From the NCBI RefSeq assembly GCF_003148775.1, contig NZ_QGGW01000010.1:1-64000 (forward strand): 64,000 nucleotides of DNA, in the 5' to 3' direction. This document shows, piece by piece, positions 16,496 through 27,090 of the stretch. The position numbers and the translations under genes were made by a program. The notes under the pieces were generated by a model, which was given only the letters and a program-made list of their open reading frames with translations, was not told where the DNA came from and searched no databases. This stretch comes from Roseicyclus mahoneyensis (GTDB taxonomy: Bacteria > Pseudomonadota > Alphaproteobacteria > Rhodobacterales > Rhodobacteraceae). How positions within the stretch are numbered: position 1 is the stretch's first letter; every line of letters starts with the position of its first letter.

Positions 16496-17442
16496 ATGAC
16501 CGACACCCCTGCCCCGAAAACCGTCGCGCGGTCACGGCTGGCCATGACATGGGACAGCGATGTCGCCCATGCCTTCCGCCACTCGCCGGTGGCGATGATC
16601 TCCTTTGCGGTGACGGCCATCTTGATCCTGTCGGCCGTCTTCGCACCCCTCATCGCGCCGCATGATCCGTTCAACCCGGCCACGCTGAACCTGATGAACG
16701 GCTTCACGCCCCCCGGTGAGGCCAACATGTTCACCGGCGAGAGCTTCGTGCTCGGCACCGACGACCAGGGCCGCGACGTCTTTTCCACCATCCTCTACGG
16801 CCTCAGGATCTCGCTTTTCGTGGGCTTCGCCGCCGTGGGCTTTGCGATGGTGCTGGGCATCACGCTTGGCCTGATCGCGGGCTATGTGGGCGGGTTGGTG
16901 GAAACCATCATCATGCGCGTGGCCGATGTGCAGCTGACCTTTCCCGCGATCCTTGTCGCCATGCTGATCTTTGGCATCGCCAAGGGGATCACGCCGCCAG
17001 AATACCGCAATGACGTGGCGATCTGGGTGCTGATCATCGCCATCGGCCTGTCGGATTGGGTGCAGTTCGCCCGCGTGGTGCGCGGCGCCACCATGGTCGA
17101 GAAATCCAAGGAATACGTGCAGGCCGCGCGCCTGATCGGGCGCAGCCCGGCGGCGATCATGCTGCGCCATATCCTGCCAAACGTGCTCTCGCCGGTGCTG
17201 GTCATCGCCACGATCAGCCTCGCGCTTGCCATCATCGCCGAGGCGACGCTGAGTTTCCTCGGCGTCGGCGCGCCGCCGACCGAGCCTTCGCTCGGCACGC
17301 TCATCCGGATCGGACAGAGCTTCCTCTTTTCGGGCGAATGGTGGATCTTGTTCTTCCCGGCCTGCACACTCTTGGTGCTGGCCTTGTCGGTGAACCTCTT
17401 GGGCGACTGGCTGCGCGACGCGCTGAACCCGAGGTTGCGCTG

Positions 17443-17443
<1 letters not shown>
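16496..17443 (+). CDS. ABC transporter permease (DppC type)
   Basis: The 315-residue protein has an N-terminal cytoplasmic stretch, then the DppC signature region (LGTDDQGRDVFSTILYGLRISL) and an EAA loop (SKEYVQAARLIGRSPAAIMLRHILPNV). It has six membrane segments. GAGGAG precedes the start at about 8 nt. The stop overlaps the start of the ATPase gene by 1 bp (TGATG), so stoichiometric translation is likely. Confidence 0.93.
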
Positions 17444-19146
<1,703 letters not shown>

Positions 19147-19206
19147 ACCGGCTTCGCCCGCTACGCGGTCGACCGGTGCGAGGGGGTTCCCCCCTCGCGC
19201 TCCCCA

Positions 19207-19226
19207 GCATATTTGTGGAAAGATGA
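19207..19226 (+). repeat. Dispersed intergenic 20-mer, copy 2
   Basis: GCATATTTGTGGAAAGATGA on the plus strand, differing by one base from the reverse complement of the copies at 6264-6283 and 40870-40889. It lies 36 bp upstream of the next gene's ATG. Confidence 0.8.
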
Positions 19227-19262
19227 AAGGGCGAGCCCGCCCTTGAAGGGGAGGAACCCGCC

Positions 19263-19841
19263 ATGCCGCAGCCCGATCATGTGTCGATCTACGATCTGCC
19301 CGATCTTGCCGATCTCGACGAGGACATGCAGCGCTATTTTCAGGTCTGCAGGGACAAGCTGGGGATGGTGCCGAATGTGTTGCGCACTTTTTCGCGCAAC
19401 CAGGACAAGCTCAGGGCCTTCGCGCAATATTACAACACGCTGATGCTGGCGCCCTCGGGGCTGAGCAAGTTGGAGCGCGAGATGGTGGCGGTCGTGGTCT
19501 CGAGCGCGAACCGCTGTTTCTACTGCCTTGTCGCCCATGGTCAGGCGGTGCGCGCGCTCTCGGGCGATCCGCAACTGGGCGAGATGCTGGTGATGAACTA
19601 CCGCGTCGCGCAGCTGGAGCCCCGGCAGCGCGCGATGCTCGATTTCGCCTGGACGCTGACGAGCACGCCTTGGGCAGTGGACGAACCTGACCGGCAGGCC
19701 CTGCACGATGCGGGGTTGAGCCAGGACGAGATCTTCGACCTGGCCGATGTCATCGCGTTCTTCAACATGTCCAACCGCTTCGCCATCGCCTCCGACATGA
19801 TGCCGAACGCCGAGTATCACGGGATGGATCGTCAATCCTGA
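19263..19841 (+). CDS. Peroxidase-related carboxymuconolactone decarboxylase (AhpD-like) protein
   Basis: The 192-residue all-helical protein belongs to the AhpD/CMD superfamily, peroxidase-related branch. It has the redox CxxC plus histidine arrangement (NRCFYCLVAHGQAV, residues 80-93) preceded by LSKLEREMVAVVVS. In characterised relatives the CxxC reduces peroxides or peroxiredoxins. The partner is unknown here. GGGGAGG lies about 8 nt upstream of the ATG. It follows the ABC operon at 116 bp and converges on the Sel1-type gene. Confidence 0.9.
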   Translation: MPQPDHVSIYDLPDLADLDEDMQRYFQVCRDKLGMVPNVLRTFSRNQDKLRAFAQYYNTLMLAPSGLSKLEREMVAVVVSSANRCFYCLVAHGQAVRALSGDPQLGEMLVMNYRVAQLEPRQRAMLDFAWTLTSTPWAVDEPDRQALHDAGLSQDEIFDLADVIAFFNMSNRFAIASDMMPNAEYHGMDRQS

Positions 19842-19875
19842 TCAAAGGGTTGCGGCTCGTTCTTCACGCATCACT

Positions 19876-21369
19876 TCAATCGGCCAGCGCCCGCGCACCG
19901 CCCAGCGTTCCGGGGCCTACCATGCCGTCGATCGCACCTTGATACAGGCCGCGCGCCTGCAAGATCAGCTGGAACTCGATCGCCGTCTGCCGTTCCCACG
20001 CCGGTGGACGCGGGCCACCTGCGGCGCGCAGATCCTCGACCGCGACTTCGCCGGTCTCCAGTGCCGCGACATAGCCTTGCGCGGCCGCGACCGGGTCGGC
20101 GGGCGCACCGATGCCCTGTTCACGCAGAAAGGCGAGGGCTGCGACGGCGGGCGAGTGGCCGGCCTCGGCGGCGGCACGCGTCCAGCGCAGGCGCATCGCG
20201 GGGCTGGGCGCGACACCCTCGGCGCCCGCGGCATAGAGGCTGGCCAGACCCAGCGCGGCGTCGAGATTGCCGCCGCGCGCAGCCGCTGCAAGCAAGGGCA
20301 CGGCGGCGCGCGGATCGGGGATGCCGAGCGCGGGATCGGCGCCGCCCGGCACGCCCTCGCCGGTCAGGTAGGTCTGGGCGAGGTTGATCTGGGCGAAATG
20401 GTAGCCCTGATCGGCGGCGGTGCGGAACAGGCGGATCATCTCGGCCGCATCGCGCGGCACGCCGCGCCCGAGGCGGTGCATGAAGGCCAGCGTGGTCGTA
20501 CCCGCGGGATCGCCGAGGTCGGTGGCGGCGCGATAGGCGGTGATGGCGCGGTCGAGGTCGGCCCGGATGGGGCCGATGGCGAAATTGTAGTAATCCCCCA
20601 GCCGTGTGTGGGCCGCGCCGATGCCGGCTGCGGCGGCACGGTCGTAGAGCGCAACGGCCTCGCGATGCTCCCCGCGGGCCTGCGCCACGGTGGCGAGATG
20701 GAAGAGCGGGCCGCCTGCCTCGGGGGCAAGCGACACGGCCTCCTGGCAGAGGGCCAGCGCGTCGCGCAGACGGGCGAAGACCGCACGCTGGGCGGCTTCG
20801 CTCACCGGCACCTCGGCCGAGGCAGGGCCTGCGCGATCCATGCAGGCGGCAACCGCAGCCTCGGCCAGTTGGCGGGCCGCGCGTTCTTCGGCGAGACGGG
20901 CAATCTCGGCCGCGACGGTGGCGCGGCGGGCTTCGGCCTCGGCCTGGGCCTGTGCAATCGCCGTGGCCTGGGCAGCGGTGGCGGCCTCGGCAGCGGCGCG
21001 GGCCTCGGCGGCGAGGCGTTCGGCCTCGGCGGCGGCGGCGGCCTCTTGCTCGGCGCGCCTTAGGGCCTCCCGTTCCTCGGCCAGACGGGCGATCTCGGCG
21101 GCGACGATGGCGCGGCGCGCCTCGGCCTCGGCCTGGGCCTGTGCAATCGCCACGGCCTGGGCAGCGGCGGCGGCCTCGGCAGCGGCGCGGGCCTCGGCCG
21201 CCAGACGCTCGGCCTCGGCGGCCGCATCCTCAGGTGCCGGGTCTTGGGCGATGATGATGGCCGTATCCGTCCCTTGCTGCGCAATGGCAATCGGTGCGGG
21301 CGCGGCGAGCAGGCACAGGAGGATCAGCAGCCGGGTGTATGTGACATCTTGCGGGCGGGAAAAGGGCAC
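19876..21369 (-). CDS. Secreted coiled-coil, Sel1-repeat and peptidoglycan-binding protein
   Basis: The 497-residue protein starts at a GTG (AAGGA about 11 nt upstream; no in-frame ATG nearby). A signal-type hydrophobic segment (RLLILLCLLAAPAPIAIAQ, residues 13-31) is followed by an alanine/glutamate-rich coiled coil made of two near-identical 50-residue units (51-100 and 114-163). Residues 200-440 contain Sel1/TPR-like helical repeats (GDYYNFAIGPIRADLDRAI, MHRLGRGVPRDAAEMIRLF, YLTGEGVPGG). The C-terminal 35 residues resemble a peptidoglycan-binding motif (ILQARGLYQGAIDGMVGPGT). It is likely a periplasmic envelope scaffold. Function is not known. Confidence 0.85.
   Translation of the reverse strand: MPFSRPQDVTYTRLLILLCLLAAPAPIAIAQQGTDTAIIIAQDPAPEDAAAEAERLAAEARAAAEAAAAAQAVAIAQAQAEAEARRAIVAAEIARLAEEREALRRAEQEAAAAAEAERLAAEARAAAEAATAAQATAIAQAQAEAEARRATVAAEIARLAEERAARQLAEAAVAACMDRAGPASAEVPVSEAAQRAVFARLRDALALCQEAVSLAPEAGGPLFHLATVAQARGEHREAVALYDRAAAAGIGAAHTRLGDYYNFAIGPIRADLDRAITAYRAATDLGDPAGTTTLAFMHRLGRGVPRDAAEMIRLFRTAADQGYHFAQINLAQTYLTGEGVPGGADPALGIPDPRAAVPLLAAAARGGNLDAALGLASLYAAGAEGVAPSPAMRLRWTRAAAEAGHSPAVAALAFLREQGIGAPADPVAAAQGYVAALETGEVAVEDLRAAGGPRPPAWERQTAIEFQLILQARGLYQGAIDGMVGPGTLGGARALAD
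20881..21219 (-). repeat. 189-bp internal duplication in the coiled-coil region
   Basis: The 150-bp segments 20881-21030 and 21070-21219 are almost identical in DNA and protein, offset by 189 bp (63 codons). Both encode AEAERLAAEARAAAEA, then AIAQAQAEAEARRA and AAEIARLAEER. The low divergence indicates a recent duplication or ongoing homogenisation. Confidence 0.9.
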
Positions 21370-21593
21370 GGGGGTTTATTCCTTGGGCAGCAAATGGATA
21401 GCGCCAGCCTAGCGCGCGACGGCCCGACCTGTCGAGCGTCGTCACACCACAACCGGTCGAGAAAGCGCTGGCAAAGCGCAGGGCACTGGTGCAGGCTCTG
21501 GCCAATTGAAAAGGCACGGAAATTCGACGGAGCGAGAGCCTGACGCAGCCCCAACCAGAGACCGAGGCAAGCGCCATCGATCTGCCCGTTCTG

Positions 21594-22997
21594 GTGGCCG
21601 ATCTGGACGGCACGCTGCTGCGCTCGGACATGTTGCACGAGAGTTTCTGGGATGGCGTCGCGCGCGATCCGGCCACGCTGGGCGCGGCTCTGCTGGCATT
21701 GCCCCGGGGCAAACCCGCGCTCAAGGCCTGCCTCGCGGAGCGCTCGCGCATCTTGCCCGCCACCCTGCCCTATGACCCGCGCGTCATCGCCAGACTGGAG
21801 GCATGGCGCGAAGCGGGGGGGCGGACGGCGCTGGTGACCGCGACCGATGCGCGGCTGGCCGCGACGGTGGCCGATTACCTCGGGCTGTTCGACGAGGTGC
21901 ATGGGACAGCGGGCGGCACGAACCTCAAGGGTCCGGCCAAGGCCGCGTTTCTGGCCACCCGCTACGGGGCGGGCGGCTATGTCTACATGGGCGACAGCGT
22001 CGCCGACCTGCCGGTCTGGGCCGCGGGGGGCAAGTCGATCAGCGTGAACGCCAGCGCCGCCGTCCGGCGCAGCCTCGACGCTCAGGCACAGGGCGAAGTG
22101 GAGCATCTTCCGCCCGAAACCGGGCGGGCCGGCGCGATCTTGCGCGCGCTCAGGCCGCAGCAATGGGTCAAGAACATCCTCGTCTTCGTGCCGATGATCG
22201 CCGATCTGGCCTTTGATCTGGCGACACTGATGGCGGCGCTGGTGGCCTTTGTCGCGCTCAGTCTGACGGCCTCGGCGGGCTATGTTCTGAACGACCTGCT
22301 GGATCTGGCCGACGACCGCAGCCATCCGCGCAAACGCCACCGCCCCTTTGCCAGCGGCGCCCTGTCGGCGGCCTTTGGCACATGGCTGTTCCCGGCTTTG
22401 TTGCTGGCCGGTCTGGCCGTCGCGGCGCTGGACGGGGTTTTGCTGCTGGGGGTCGTGGCGCTCTATTTCGGGGCGACGCTGATCTATTCTGTCAAGCTCA
22501 AGCGCCACACGATGGTCGATATCTGCATGCTGGCGGTGCTGTTCACGCTGCGCATCATCGCGGGCGGCGTGGCGATCGGGGTGGAATTGTCGGTCTGGTT
22601 GCTGGCGGTGTCGATGTTCCTGTTCTTCGCGCTGGCCGCGGTCAAGCGTCTGGCGGAACTGACCGACCTGCAAGCGGCGGGCCGCGCGGTGTCGCGGCGC
22701 GGCTACCGGGTGGAGGATCGCAACCTCTTGAGCCAGATGGCGATAACCTCAGGGTATCTCGCGGTGCTGGTGCTGGCGCTGTATGTCGACGAGCCGGTGG
22801 TGCAGGAGAAATTCGGGATGCCCTGGATGCTCTGGTCGGTTTGTCCGCTCCTGATCTTCTGGATCAGCCGGATGGTGATGGTGGCCGCGCGCGGCGAGAT
22901 GCACGACGACCCGCTGGTCTGGGCACTGGAGAACCGCACCAGCCGCAAGGTCATGGCGATGGCAGTAATCTTCATCGTGCTGGCGGTGGTCTTGTGA
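21594..22997 (+). CDS. HAD phosphatase-UbiA prenyltransferase fusion (DPPR synthase-like)
   Basis: Residues 1-170 form a HAD hydrolase with motifs DLDGTLLRSD, TATDA, a lysine in LKGPAKA and YMGDSVADLP. Residues 180-467 are a UbiA membrane prenyltransferase with NDLLDLADDRSHPRKRHRP and YSVKLKRHTMVD, which most resemble decaprenyl-phosphate 5-phosphoribosyltransferase (Rv3806c type). The fusion would attach PRPP-derived phosphoribose to polyprenyl phosphate and remove the 5-phosphate. The GTG at 21594 is the only standard start before the HAD motif, but it cuts into the first strand (VLVADLDGT). The frame is open upstream and a CTG at 21540 has GGAG about 8 nt before it, so the real start may be there. 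It is coupled to gtrA by a GTGA overlap. Confidence 0.88.
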   Translation: MADLDGTLLRSDMLHESFWDGVARDPATLGAALLALPRGKPALKACLAERSRILPATLPYDPRVIARLEAWREAGGRTALVTATDARLAATVADYLGLFDEVHGTAGGTNLKGPAKAAFLATRYGAGGYVYMGDSVADLPVWAAGGKSISVNASAAVRRSLDAQAQGEVEHLPPETGRAGAILRALRPQQWVKNILVFVPMIADLAFDLATLMAALVAFVALSLTASAGYVLNDLLDLADDRSHPRKRHRPFASGALSAAFGTWLFPALLLAGLAVAALDGVLLLGVVALYFGATLIYSVKLKRHTMVDICMLAVLFTLRIIAGGVAIGVELSVWLLAVSMFLFFALAAVKRLAELTDLQAAGRAVSRRGYRVEDRNLLSQMAITSGYLAVLVLALYVDEPVVQEKFGMPWMLWSVCPLLIFWISRMVMVAARGEMHDDPLVWALENRTSRKVMAMAVIFIVLAVVL

Positions 22998-23428
22998 GCG
23001 CGCGGCCGTCGGGGGCGGCGCTGGTGCTGCGCTACGCAGGCTTCGCGGTGGTGGCGACGCTGGCCAATCTGGGCGCGCAACGGCTGGTGCTGGCCGGAGC
23101 CGATCCGGTCGGCATGCAGCGGCTGGTTCTGGCGATGGCGGTCGGCACCGCCGTGGGGCTGGTGGTGAAATACCTGCTCGACAAGCGATGGATCTTTTAC
23201 GACGCCACGACGGGGGCGCGGGCGCAGGGCGCGCAATTCGCGCTTTATTCCGCGATGGGGCTGGTCACGACGGCGATCTTCTGGGTGACGGAAACCGCGT
23301 TCTGGATGGTCTGGGGCACCGATGCGGCGCGCGAAATCGGGGCCGTGCTGGGGTTGAGCCTGGGCTATGTCACGAAATACCTGCTCGACCGGCGCTATGT
23401 CTTCCGCGCGGCAGGGGGTGCTGCATGA
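22994..23428 (+). CDS. GtrA family membrane protein (putative lipid-linked sugar flippase)
   Basis: The 144-residue protein has four hydrophobic segments and the GtrA-family repeats VGLVVKYLLDKRWIFYD and LGYVTKYLLDRRYVF. GtrA proteins are thought to move, or help present, polyprenyl-phosphate sugars across the inner membrane. The mycobacterial arabinan locus contains a GtrA protein (Rv3789). The GTG start overlaps the stop of the UbiA gene, and its own stop overlaps the next ATG, so it is part of a translationally coupled set. Confidence 0.9.
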   Translation: MSARPSGAALVLRYAGFAVVATLANLGAQRLVLAGADPVGMQRLVLAMAVGTAVGLVVKYLLDKRWIFYDATTGARAQGAQFALYSAMGLVTTAIFWVTETAFWMVWGTDAAREIGAVLGLSLGYVTKYLLDRRYVFRAAGGAA

Positions 23429-24744
23429 CGCGGCTTTCGGGCTGGGGCCGGTTCCGCCCGGTCGAGGCGCGGGTGGCCCGCGCGCGGGACGCAAGCGATG
23501 TGGTCGCAGCCCTGGCGCAGGGCCCGCTGATCGCGCGCGGCAACGGGCGGGCCTATGGCGACAGCGCGGTCAGCCCTGGCCTGACGCTGGACATGCGGGG
23601 CATGGACCGGATGCTGTCCTTCGACAAGGTCCGCGGCGTTCTGGTGGCCGAGGCGGGGGTTCTGCTGGCCGAGGTCATCGCGGCCTTCTTGCCGCGCGGC
23701 TGGTTCCCCGCCGTCACGCCGGGCACCAAGTTCGTGACGCTCGGCGGGGCCATCGCGGCCGATGTGCATGGCAAGAACCACCATCTGGACGGCAGCTTCG
23801 GGGCCTTCGTCGACTGGGTCGAGGTGATGGACGCGAAGGGCTGCGTGAGACGGGCCGAGGCGGGGTCCGAGGCCTTTGGCTGGACGGTGGGCGGCATGGG
23901 CCTGACGGGCGTGATCTTGCGCGCGCAAATCCGTCTGCGCCCAGTTGAGACCGGCTGGATCGTGCAAGACATGCGCGCGACCCAGACGCTGGAGGCGACC
24001 ATAGACATGATGGATGCCACCCTGTCGGCGCCCTATTCGGTCGCATGGCTCGATTGCGTGACGACGGGCGTGATGATGGGGCGCGGCCTCGTCATGCTGG
24101 GCCGCCATGCCACGTTGGACGACCTGCCGCGCGCGGACCGGCGCAAGCCCTTAGTCACGCCCAGAAAACCAACCCTCCGCCTGCCCTTCGACCTGCCTGC
24201 CGCGGCGTTGAACGGCATCACGCGCCGCGCCTTCAACGCGCTTTACTACTGGAACGGGCGGCGCAAGCCCGGGCCAAGGCTGGTCGATTGGGACAGCTAT
24301 TTCTACCCGCTCGATGCGATCCTCGACTGGAACCGGGGCTATGGGCGGGCGGGATTTCTGCAGTTCCAGTGCGCCTTGCCGCAAGAGGCCGCGAAACCCG
24401 GCATGAGCGCCCTTCTGGGTGCCATCGCGCGTTCGGGCGAGGCCTCGGTGCTGTCGGTGCTGAAACGCTTCGGCGCGCAATCGGGGCCGTTTTCCTTTCC
24501 CATGGCGGGCTATACGCTCGCCCTCGATTTTCCCGCCAACGACCGGAGCCTGAGGCTGATGGAGAGACTGGACGCGATCACGCTCGACCATGGTGGGCGA
24601 TTCTATCTGGCCAAGGATGCGCGGATGCCGCGCGCGGTGCTGGAGGCGGCCGATACCCGTGTGGCGGCCTTTCGCGCGATGCGGGCCGCAACCGGGGCGG
24701 CGGGGCGCTTTGTGTCGGTGCAGTCCGAAAGGCTGGGGCTGTGA
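23425..24744 (+). CDS. FAD-binding oxidoreductase, DprE1-like
   Basis: The 439-residue protein is a PCMH-type (vanillyl-alcohol oxidase fold) FAD enzyme. The FAD-binding half shows PLIARGNGRAYGDSAV, TPGTKFVTLGGAIAADVHGKNHHLDGSFG and GWTVGGMGLTGVI. The HGKNHH element and the following GSFG are typical of decaprenylphosphoryl-beta-D-ribose 2-oxidase (DprE1), which oxidises the 2-hydroxyl of lipid-linked ribose to a keto intermediate. The C-terminal half (FLQFQCALP, FGAQSGPFSFPMAGYTLALDFP) matches the substrate domain. It lies directly upstream of the DprE2-like reductase with a 4-bp overlap, completing the epimerase pair. Confidence 0.92.
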   Translation: MTRLSGWGRFRPVEARVARARDASDVVAALAQGPLIARGNGRAYGDSAVSPGLTLDMRGMDRMLSFDKVRGVLVAEAGVLLAEVIAAFLPRGWFPAVTPGTKFVTLGGAIAADVHGKNHHLDGSFGAFVDWVEVMDAKGCVRRAEAGSEAFGWTVGGMGLTGVILRAQIRLRPVETGWIVQDMRATQTLEATIDMMDATLSAPYSVAWLDCVTTGVMMGRGLVMLGRHATLDDLPRADRRKPLVTPRKPTLRLPFDLPAAALNGITRRAFNALYYWNGRRKPGPRLVDWDSYFYPLDAILDWNRGYGRAGFLQFQCALPQEAAKPGMSALLGAIARSGEASVLSVLKRFGAQSGPFSFPMAGYTLALDFPANDRSLRLMERLDAITLDHGGRFYLAKDARMPRAVLEAADTRVAAFRAMRAATGAAGRFVSVQSERLGL

Positions 24745-25475
24745 AGGGGCCGGTCCTGATCCTCGGCGCGGCCTCCGACATCGCGCGGGCAACCGCGCGG
24801 GCCTTTGCCGCACAGGGCTGCGCGATCCAGCTCGCCGCGCGCGACCCCGACAGGCTGGCCGATGACAAGGCCGATCTCGAAACCCGCTTCGGGGTGGCGG
24901 TCACGCTGCACAGGGTGGATGCGCTGGACGTGGAAAGCCATGAGGCGTTTGTCGATAGCCTGCCGGACCTGCCCATGGTGGCCGTCTGCGCCGTGGGCCT
25001 GATGGGCGATCAGGCCCAGACCGCCGCCGACGTGACCCGCGCCACCCTCATCCTGCGCTCGAATTTCGAGGGGCCTGCCAGCCTGCTGGGTGTGCTGGCC
25101 AACAAGATGGAGGCGCGCGGATCGGGCACGCTGGTGGGCATTTCCTCGGTCGCGGGCGAACGCGGACGGGCGTCCAACTACGTCTACGGCAGCGCCAAGG
25201 CAGGCTTCACCGCCTATCTGTCGGGGCTCAGGAACCGGCTGGCGAAAAAGGGCGTGCATGTCGTCACCGTGCTGCCGGGCTTTGTCGACACCAAGATGAC
25301 GGCAGGCATGGGCCTGAAGGGCCCCCTGCTGGCCCAGCCCGAGGAGGTCGGGCGCGCCATCGTGGCCGCTGTCGAAAAGACCCGCGATGTCATCCACGTG
25401 CGGCGCGTCTGGTGGCTGGTGATGGCCATCATCAAGGCCATTCCCGAAGGCAGCTTCAAGAAGACCTCGATCTAA
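24741..25475 (+). CDS. Short-chain dehydrogenase/reductase, DprE2-like
   Basis: This 244-residue SDR enzyme has the N-terminal nucleotide-binding turn (LILGAASDIARATARAFA), a serine-containing strand (VGISSVAGERGR) and the catalytic YGSAK. A C-terminal segment ends in WWLVMAIIKAIPEGSFKK, as in DprE2-type reductases, which turn the 2-keto lipid-linked sugar into arabinose. The GTG start overlaps the DprE1-like stop (GTGA). It ends the four-gene set. 126 bp without a clear terminator follow. Confidence 0.92.
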   Translation: MKGPVLILGAASDIARATARAFAAQGCAIQLAARDPDRLADDKADLETRFGVAVTLHRVDALDVESHEAFVDSLPDLPMVAVCAVGLMGDQAQTAADVTRATLILRSNFEGPASLLGVLANKMEARGSGTLVGISSVAGERGRASNYVYGSAKAGFTAYLSGLRNRLAKKGVHVVTVLPGFVDTKMTAGMGLKGPLLAQPEEVGRAIVAAVEKTRDVIHVRRVWWLVMAIIKAIPEGSFKKTSI

Positions 25476-25601
25476 CTTTTCGCGCCGGTTTCCGCGCTAG
25501 GCCCCACCATTTGCGCGGGATTCCGCCGGGGCCGGGGCGCGCGGCCCATGTCTTGCAAGCGCTTTATTGTGAAATTCACCTTTTGCGCTTAGGGCAGGAT
25601 C

Positions 25602-27080
25602 ATGACCGGGACAGTGACGGCGCAGCCAAAGGCGCGCATTTCAAACCATATCGTTCGCATCGCGGACAACCCCAACACCGTGATCGCGGCGCTGGTGCTG
25701 TCGACCTGCGTGGCGGCCATCGCCGGTTATGTCGTGACCTCGCGGGCGCTGTCCTACCTGTCCGCCCCGGTGGAACTGGCTGAAATCGATACCCCCCTGC
25801 GTCCGACGGAACGACCTGCGTCACGGGTACGCCCTCTGCTGTCGACCGCCGATCCCGTGGTCCTCGCGCCCGCGTTCAGCGACACCGCCCCGGCCCAAAT
25901 CCTGCCGCCTCGGCTGGCCGATGCAGACCTGCCCGCACCGCCGCGCATCGAAACGTCTGACGCGACAGCAGACGCCACGCCGCTCCGCGTGATCGCCGGA
26001 CGGCCTGCCGTGGTGCCGCCGCAGCGCCCTGCCAGCGGATCACGCCTTGTCGCGCTGGCCGACGGCGTCAGCGCGGCGCGCGCCTTGGGCCTGCCCGGTC
26101 CCGTGGTCCGCCCCGACGCGCCGGTCGCCGCCCCGGTCCGCGTTGCCGCCGTCCGCCCCGCCATCCGCCCGGTGACCCTGTCGACGCGCGCGCCCGCGGA
26201 CGCCGAAATCGTACTGGCCGCGGCCACCACGCCCGAGGTCGAGCCCAGCCCCCGCCTGTCCGACCCGGTGCCGCCGCGCGCGGGCGCCAACCCCTGTTCG
26301 CCCCAGCTGGCGCGCGAGATCCCGCGCAGGCCCGGCAACGCGGCGGGGGGCGCCGCCGCCATGGCCGCCGTCGGCAATGGCAGCGGCGCAACGCGCGATT
26401 CCGCGCTGGTGGCCGAGGCGCTGCGCGGCAACATCCCTGCCCATCTGCGCGACCTGCAGCCGGTCGAGTTTACCGGCGTGGTGGGCGGACGGCAGACCCG
26501 GATCACCATCTGCGTCACGCCCGATTACCTTGCCATCGGATCGGATGCCGATCATGTCCGCGTGCCGCTTGGCCTGCCCGCAGCGCTGCGCGTCGCCGAT
26601 GCCTTCGACATGATGTTGCCGACGACGCGGATGGTGGACGCGATCTATGCGCAGGCCGATGTGCGCGTCTCGCCCTCGCCGATGCCGCCGACCTCGGCCA
26701 TGTCCTCGACCGAGTATTTCTTGCGCCACAACGCCACTGTCGCCGCGCAGTTCGCCCGCGCGGGCGCTCGCCCCGGCCTGCTGGTCGCGGGCCACAAGAA
26801 GGATGTGGTGATCGCCAACAGGCTCGCCAATGCGCCGGGCCGCGTTGCGATCTACGGCTGGCACCGCTCGAACGGCGACCCGATCCAGCCGCTGTCGACC
26901 GTGCATGGCGAATATTACGCCGACTACAGCCATGGCGTGCGGCTGGTCGCGCGCACGGCCTATGTCGACGGGCGCGCGGTCGACCTGCGCGGGCTGCTGA
27001 CCGACGGGCAATATGCGGGGATGCTCAACACCGATGGGCCGCTCAGCAGCACAACGGTCAGGCTGGCCTCGCTTCGGTAG
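25602..27080 (+). CDS. Membrane-anchored protein with a conserved orphan C-terminal domain
   Basis: The 492-residue protein has one N-terminal membrane segment (about residues 29-47), a long proline/alanine/arginine-rich linker (50-265) and a globular C-terminal domain (270-492). That domain contains ICVTPDYLAIGSDADHVRVP, LPTTRMVDAIYAQADV, then GLLVAGHKKDVVIANRL, VAIYGWHRSNGDPIQPLS and YADYSHGVRLV. I have seen this last set of motifs in uncharacterised proteins of several bacterial phyla but know no function or name. The conserved H, K, D, W and Y residues suggest an enzyme. The domain would lie in the periplasm. It converges on the SUMF1-type gene across two perfect palindromes. Confidence 0.8.
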   Translation: MTGTVTAQPKARISNHIVRIADNPNTVIAALVLSTCVAAIAGYVVTSRALSYLSAPVELAEIDTPLRPTERPASRVRPLLSTADPVVLAPAFSDTAPAQILPPRLADADLPAPPRIETSDATADATPLRVIAGRPAVVPPQRPASGSRLVALADGVSAARALGLPGPVVRPDAPVAAPVRVAAVRPAIRPVTLSTRAPADAEIVLAAATTPEVEPSPRLSDPVPPRAGANPCSPQLAREIPRRPGNAAGGAAAMAAVGNGSGATRDSALVAEALRGNIPAHLRDLQPVEFTGVVGGRQTRITICVTPDYLAIGSDADHVRVPLGLPAALRVADAFDMMLPTTRMVDAIYAQADVRVSPSPMPPTSAMSSTEYFLRHNATVAAQFARAGARPGLLVAGHKKDVVIANRLANAPGRVAIYGWHRSNGDPIQPLSTVHGEYYADYSHGVRLVARTAYVDGRAVDLRGLLTDGQYAGMLNTDGPLSSTTVRLASLR

Positions 27081-27090
27081 TCAACGAGCG

